64,000 bases of DNA from Deinococcus sonorensis KR-87. GTDB taxonomy: Bacteria > Deinococcota > Deinococci > Deinococcales > Deinococcaceae. The position numbers were made by a program, and so were the translations under genes. The DNA is taken from the NCBI RefSeq assembly GCF_040256395.1, contig NZ_CP158299.1:783501-847500 (forward strand), written 5' to 3'. Under the pieces are notes generated by a model, which saw only the letters and a program-made list of their open reading frames with translations, was not told where the DNA came from and made no database searches. This document shows, piece after piece, positions 61,837-64,000 of the stretch (its first letter is position 1; the number at the start of each line of letters is the position of its first letter).

Positions 61837-61880
61837 CTGGGCTTCAGCGGCCCAGTTTCTTTGGGCAGGGCACCCTGCCC
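61837..61880. other. Two stem-loops in the ids-hom spacer
   Basis: CTGGGC/GCCCAG (61837-61842, 61850-61855) followed by TTTCTTT on the plus strand, then GGGCAGGG/CCCTGCCC (61863-61880). The first looks like a plus-strand terminator, yet no plus-strand gene lies upstream. The second may terminate hom on the minus strand, with no T tract. Confidence 0.4.
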
Positions 61881-61945
61881 TGGAGGTCCCGGCCCGGTCT
61901 CTGTTCCTATGACGTTCCCGGCCCGGCACTTTTCGCCACTTCTGG

Positions 61946-62914
61946 TCAGTGCAGCGGGACGTGCCCCGGAAAGCCGATCAGGTGATCCAGCAGGTCGCCC
62001 ACCATGGCCGAGGCCGTCACCATGCCGCCGGCGCCGCCACCCGCGAAGAACAGTTCGCCGCATTCCTCACCCTGGTACATCAGCGCGTTGCGCCCCGCCC
62101 CGATGCTGCAGATCGGGTGGGTGATCGGCAGCCGCCGGGGGGCCACCACCGCATGCCAGCCCTGACCGTCCGGCCCACGCCGCAGCTCGGCCAGCAGCTT
62201 GTAGCGCTCTCCCGCGTCGGTGGCCTCCTCAATGTCGGCCAGTGTGAGGTGCTCGATGCCCCGCACCTGCACGGCGTCGTAGGAAAAGTCGCCGTCAGCG
62301 CAGAAGCGGGCCAGGACCGTCAGCTTGTGCGCGGTGTCGAAGCCGCCCACATCCAGGGTCGGCGGGTCCTCCGCGTAGCCCAGCGCCTGCGCCTCCGCCA
62401 GGGCCTGGGCGTACTCCTTGCCGCGCTCCATCTCCCCCAGGATGTAGCTGCAGGTGCCGTTCAGCACCGCCTGCAGCGACTCGAAGCGGCTGGCGCGCAG
62501 CACGGTGCTCATCGGCCCGATGACCGGGGTACCGGCCATCACCGAGGCCTCGTAGTACAGCCGGCCCGCCAGTGCGTACTCGCGCAGCTCGGTCCAGCGC
62601 TCGGCCAGCAGGGCCTTGTTGGCGGTGATGACCGGGCGCCCGGATCGCAGGTACGGGTGCAGCAGGCTCAGCGGGCGCTCAGTGCCGCCCATCGCCTCGA
62701 TCACCACGCCACATTCCTGCAGGAAGGCCGGGGCGTCGGTCAGCCGGGTGCCGGCCGGCACATCGCGCGGCCGGCCCGCATCGCGCACCAGCACGCCGGC
62801 CACCTCCACCCGCACCCCGATGTCGTCGAAGATGTCACGGCGACGTTCCAGCAGCGTCAGGACGTTCTGGCCCACGGTGCCGCAGCCGAGCAGGCCAATG
62901 GTGACGGTCTTCAT
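61946..62914 (-). CDS. hom: Homoserine dehydrogenase
   Basis: 322 residues, without the ACT regulatory domain. NAD(P)-binding [30 protein letters not shown], substrate region [55 protein letters not shown] (residues ~155-210). Reduces aspartate semialdehyde to homoserine for Thr/Met. The short form lacks the usual allosteric ACT domain. Start MKTVTIG chosen because TATCAT overlaps an upstream ATG (MPPMK). Confidence 0.95.
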   Translation of the reverse strand: MKTVTIGLLGCGTVGQNVLTLLERRRDIFDDIGVRVEVAGVLVRDAGRPRDVPAGTRLTDAPAFLQECGVVIEAMGGTERPLSLLHPYLRSGRPVITANKALLAERWTELREYALAGRLYYEASVMAGTPVIGPMSTVLRASRFESLQAVLNGTCSYILGEMERGKEYAQALAEAQALGYAEDPPTLDVGGFDTAHKLTVLARFCADGDFSYDAVQVRGIEHLTLADIEEATDAGERYKLLAELRRGPDGQGWHAVVAPRRLPITHPICSIGAGRNALMYQGEECGELFFAGGGAGGMVTASAMVGDLLDHLIGFPGHVPLH

Positions 62915-62921
62915 GGGGGGC

Positions 62922-62927
62922 ATGATA
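62922..62927 (-). promoter_or_regulatory. Leaderless -10 box for hom
   Basis: Minus-strand TATCAT, 7 nt before the ATG at 62914. Confidence 0.55.
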
Positions 62928-62978
62928 GCGGGGGCCCTCGGCCGCCCCAGGTGGCTGTCTGGACGCGCCGGAACGGTC

Positions 62979-62984
62979 TAGAAT
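62979..62984 (+). promoter_or_regulatory. Leaderless -10 box for the 77-aa gene
   Basis: TAGAAT, 6 nt before the ATG at 62991. Confidence 0.55.
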
Positions 62985-62990
62985 ACCGGT

Positions 62991-63224
62991 ATGAGCGACG
63001 ACTCCATCCAGCTGCCGCCCCAGCTCGCCTCGCTGGAGGCCCTGGGTGGGCAGCTGGTATGGCGCATCGGCAAGGACGACCTCTCGGACGACGTGGTGGT
63101 GCGGCTGGGCTTTGCCTCGGCCACTCCGCGCTTCGCCCACCTGCCGCGCCTGCGCAGCGCCAGCGACGACGAGCTGCGCGCCGCGCTGGAGGCCGGCACC
63201 GTCAACATCGAGTGGGTGGACTGA
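62991..63224 (+). CDS. Uncharacterised 77-aa protein (DUF3248-like)
   Basis: Starts SDDSIQLPPQLASLEALGGQLVWRIGKDDLSDDVVVRLGFASATPRFAHLPRLRSASDDELR (residues 2-63), a small mixed alpha/beta domain; ends NIEWVD. Small Deinococcus-specific families such as DUF3248 look like this, but I could not confirm. Followed closely by a second unknown. Probably a real gene with a good leaderless promoter. Confidence 0.7.
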   Translation: MSDDSIQLPPQLASLEALGGQLVWRIGKDDLSDDVVVRLGFASATPRFAHLPRLRSASDDELRAALEAGTVNIEWVD

Positions 63225-63229
63225 GCCGC

Positions 63230-63718
63230 TTGAGAATCGAGGCGGAGCAGACCTTCACCCTGCCGTTCCCCGGCTCCCCCGAGGCCGCGCTGGCCTTCCT
63301 GCGTGACCCGGCCCGGGCGCTGGCCCGCGTGCGCTTCCTGAAGCAGTTGCAGGCGGATGCGGCGGGCGTGCGGGCGGTGCTGCTGGTGCAGGTGCCGATG
63401 CTGGGCGAGGTGGACCTGCCGCTGCACAGCAGTCTGGTTCAGCTGGACGGGAGCGCGCGGCTGGAGGCCCAGCCGCTGACCGACGAGCGGGCCTGGATTG
63501 AGCTGTGGGGCGACGGGGCGGTGCAGCCGGGCGACAGCGCCGGCAGCTCCGCACTGGCCTATCACTTCCGGTTCGTGGCGCACCTGGCGCTGCCCGAGGC
63601 CGAGCAGTGGGGCGGGGCCGCGTTCGAGAAGATGGTGCAGGCCGCGGCCCGCCGGACGCTGGAACGCCTGACCCGTGAGCTTCCGGAGGCCATCGGACGC
63701 AGCGTCCGGGATGTCTGA
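63230..63718 (+). CDS. Uncharacterised protein, DUF3809-like
   Basis: About 162 residues from a TTG 5 nt after the previous stop (a GTG at 63212 within the previous gene is an alternative). RIEAEQTFTLPFPGSPEAALAFLRDPARALARVRFLKQLQ and GEVDLPLHSSLVQLDGSARLEAQPL suggest a START/SRPBCC-like beta-sheet with a C-terminal helix. I recognise it only as a Deinococcus-type DUF. Coupled to the previous gene. Confidence 0.68.
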   Translation: MRIEAEQTFTLPFPGSPEAALAFLRDPARALARVRFLKQLQADAAGVRAVLLVQVPMLGEVDLPLHSSLVQLDGSARLEAQPLTDERAWIELWGDGAVQPGDSAGSSALAYHFRFVAHLALPEAEQWGGAAFEKMVQAAARRTLERLTRELPEAIGRSVRDV

Positions 63719-63727
63719 AGCGACCTC

Positions 63728-64000
63728 CTACCCGGCATGGTCACCGAGCATCGCCCGGGCCAGCCGGCTCAAAGGCGGCAGGCCGCCCAGGTCGAACCAG
63801 ACGTCCTGCGGCCCGGCGCCCTCTGCCCTCCCCCGGTACAGCATCACCACCGGGTCGGTGACGGCTCCGTCCGAAGTGGTGAAGCGGTAGTCCGGCCCGA
63901 TGTACAGCTGAAGCTCGGTGAGGGCGCTGAGGGCCGTCTCCGGCACTGACCGGCGGGCCGCCTGCTCGAAGGTGTCGCCCAGCTGCAGCGCCGACAGAGG
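63728..64000 (-). CDS. Uncharacterised protein, C-terminal part (truncated by window edge)
   Basis: The frame is open from the right edge of the window to a TAG at 63728. The visible 90 residues read ...LSALQLGDTFEQAARRS then ALSALTELQLYIGPDYRFTTSDGAVTDPVVMLYRGRAEGAGPQDVWFDLGGLPPLSRLARAMLGDHAG (listed here by position), with no recognised domain. A GTG at 63946 is an internal codon of the longer frame. Confidence 0.6.
   Translation of the reverse strand, partial: PLSALQLGDTFEQAARRSVPETALSALTELQLYIGPDYRFTTSDGAVTDPVVMLYRGRAEGAGPQDVWFDLGGLPPLSRLARAMLGDHAG

Overview
The window is a chromosomal segment from a high-GC bacterium that I place in the genus Deinococcus. Four things point there. One is the whole-gene resemblance of several products to known Deinococcus proteins: the N-acylamino-acid racemase, HU with an Ala/Lys/Pro tail, topoisomerase IB, and paired deoxynucleoside kinases. 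Another is the use of ATG, GTG and TTG starts. A third is the -35/-10 promoters with 17-bp spacers. The last is a very large number of genes whose TANNNT-type -10 box lies only 5-8 nt upstream of the start codon, which is the leaderless-mRNA architecture described for Deinococcus. No prophage, insertion sequence, CRISPR array or integron is recognisable, and most of the segment is core genome. The species cannot be fixed by reading alone.

Layout. 1-2.9 kb (+): end of a PP2C phosphatase with two membrane helices, RidA, an N-acylamino-acid racemase (NAAAR) and its GNAT partner. 2.9-6.1 kb (-): polyphosphate kinase and a WYL regulator, divergent from a DinB-like gene. 6.7-11.6 kb (-): type II fatty-acid operon fabH-fabD-(DinB-like)-fabG-acpP-fabF, with a promoter embedded in a near-perfect palindrome. 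11.6-17 kb (+): ThiF/MoeB-like enzyme, HU, and a four-gene osmolyte ABC transporter of the OsmF/YehYXW type. 17-19 kb (+): SPFH protein, Arc-like protein and a CarD-family regulator. 19-21.2 kb (-): thioesterase, rbfA, glmM. 21.3-34.5 kb (-): rpmI-rplT with its own promoter, preceded by the long S10-spc cluster tuf-rpsJ-...-secY-adk. 34.8-39.98 kb (-): small kinase, then pheS, an SMI1/KNR4 gene and pheT. A leader with a Phe-Phe leader peptide and an intrinsic terminator precedes pheS. 40-43 kb: RNase H-fold protein, topoisomerase IB, uracil-DNA glycosylase and an unknown. 43-48.4 kb (+): S4-domain protein, ZapE-like ATPase, M20 and M29 peptidases and small unknowns. 48.6-52.8 kb (+): lipoprotein plus S8 protease pair. 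52.9-56.5 kb (+): fused AhbA/AhbB-like protein, tRNA-Ala(GGC), a frameshifted tandem GNAT gene and two deoxynucleoside kinases. 57-61.7 kb (-): quinate-dehydrogenase-like protein, two glutamate dehydrogenase paralogues and a polyprenyl synthase. 61.9-64 kb: homoserine dehydrogenase, small unknowns and a truncated CDS.

How the genes work together. Most are housekeeping: ribosome assembly and translation (S10-spc genes, EF-Tu, PheST, RbfA, tRNA-Ala), membrane lipid synthesis, secretion (SecY), nucleoid structure (HU), nucleotide salvage and uracil repair. Many neighbours share 4-bp start/stop overlaps, so translational coupling is common. The most interesting regulatory finding is the putative Phe-responsive attenuator before pheS: a promoter, a leaderless 19-codon leader ORF with consecutive Phe codons, and an intrinsic terminator about 35 nt before the pheS start.

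Coordinates and starts were read by eye. Family assignments come from motif recognition, not database searches.
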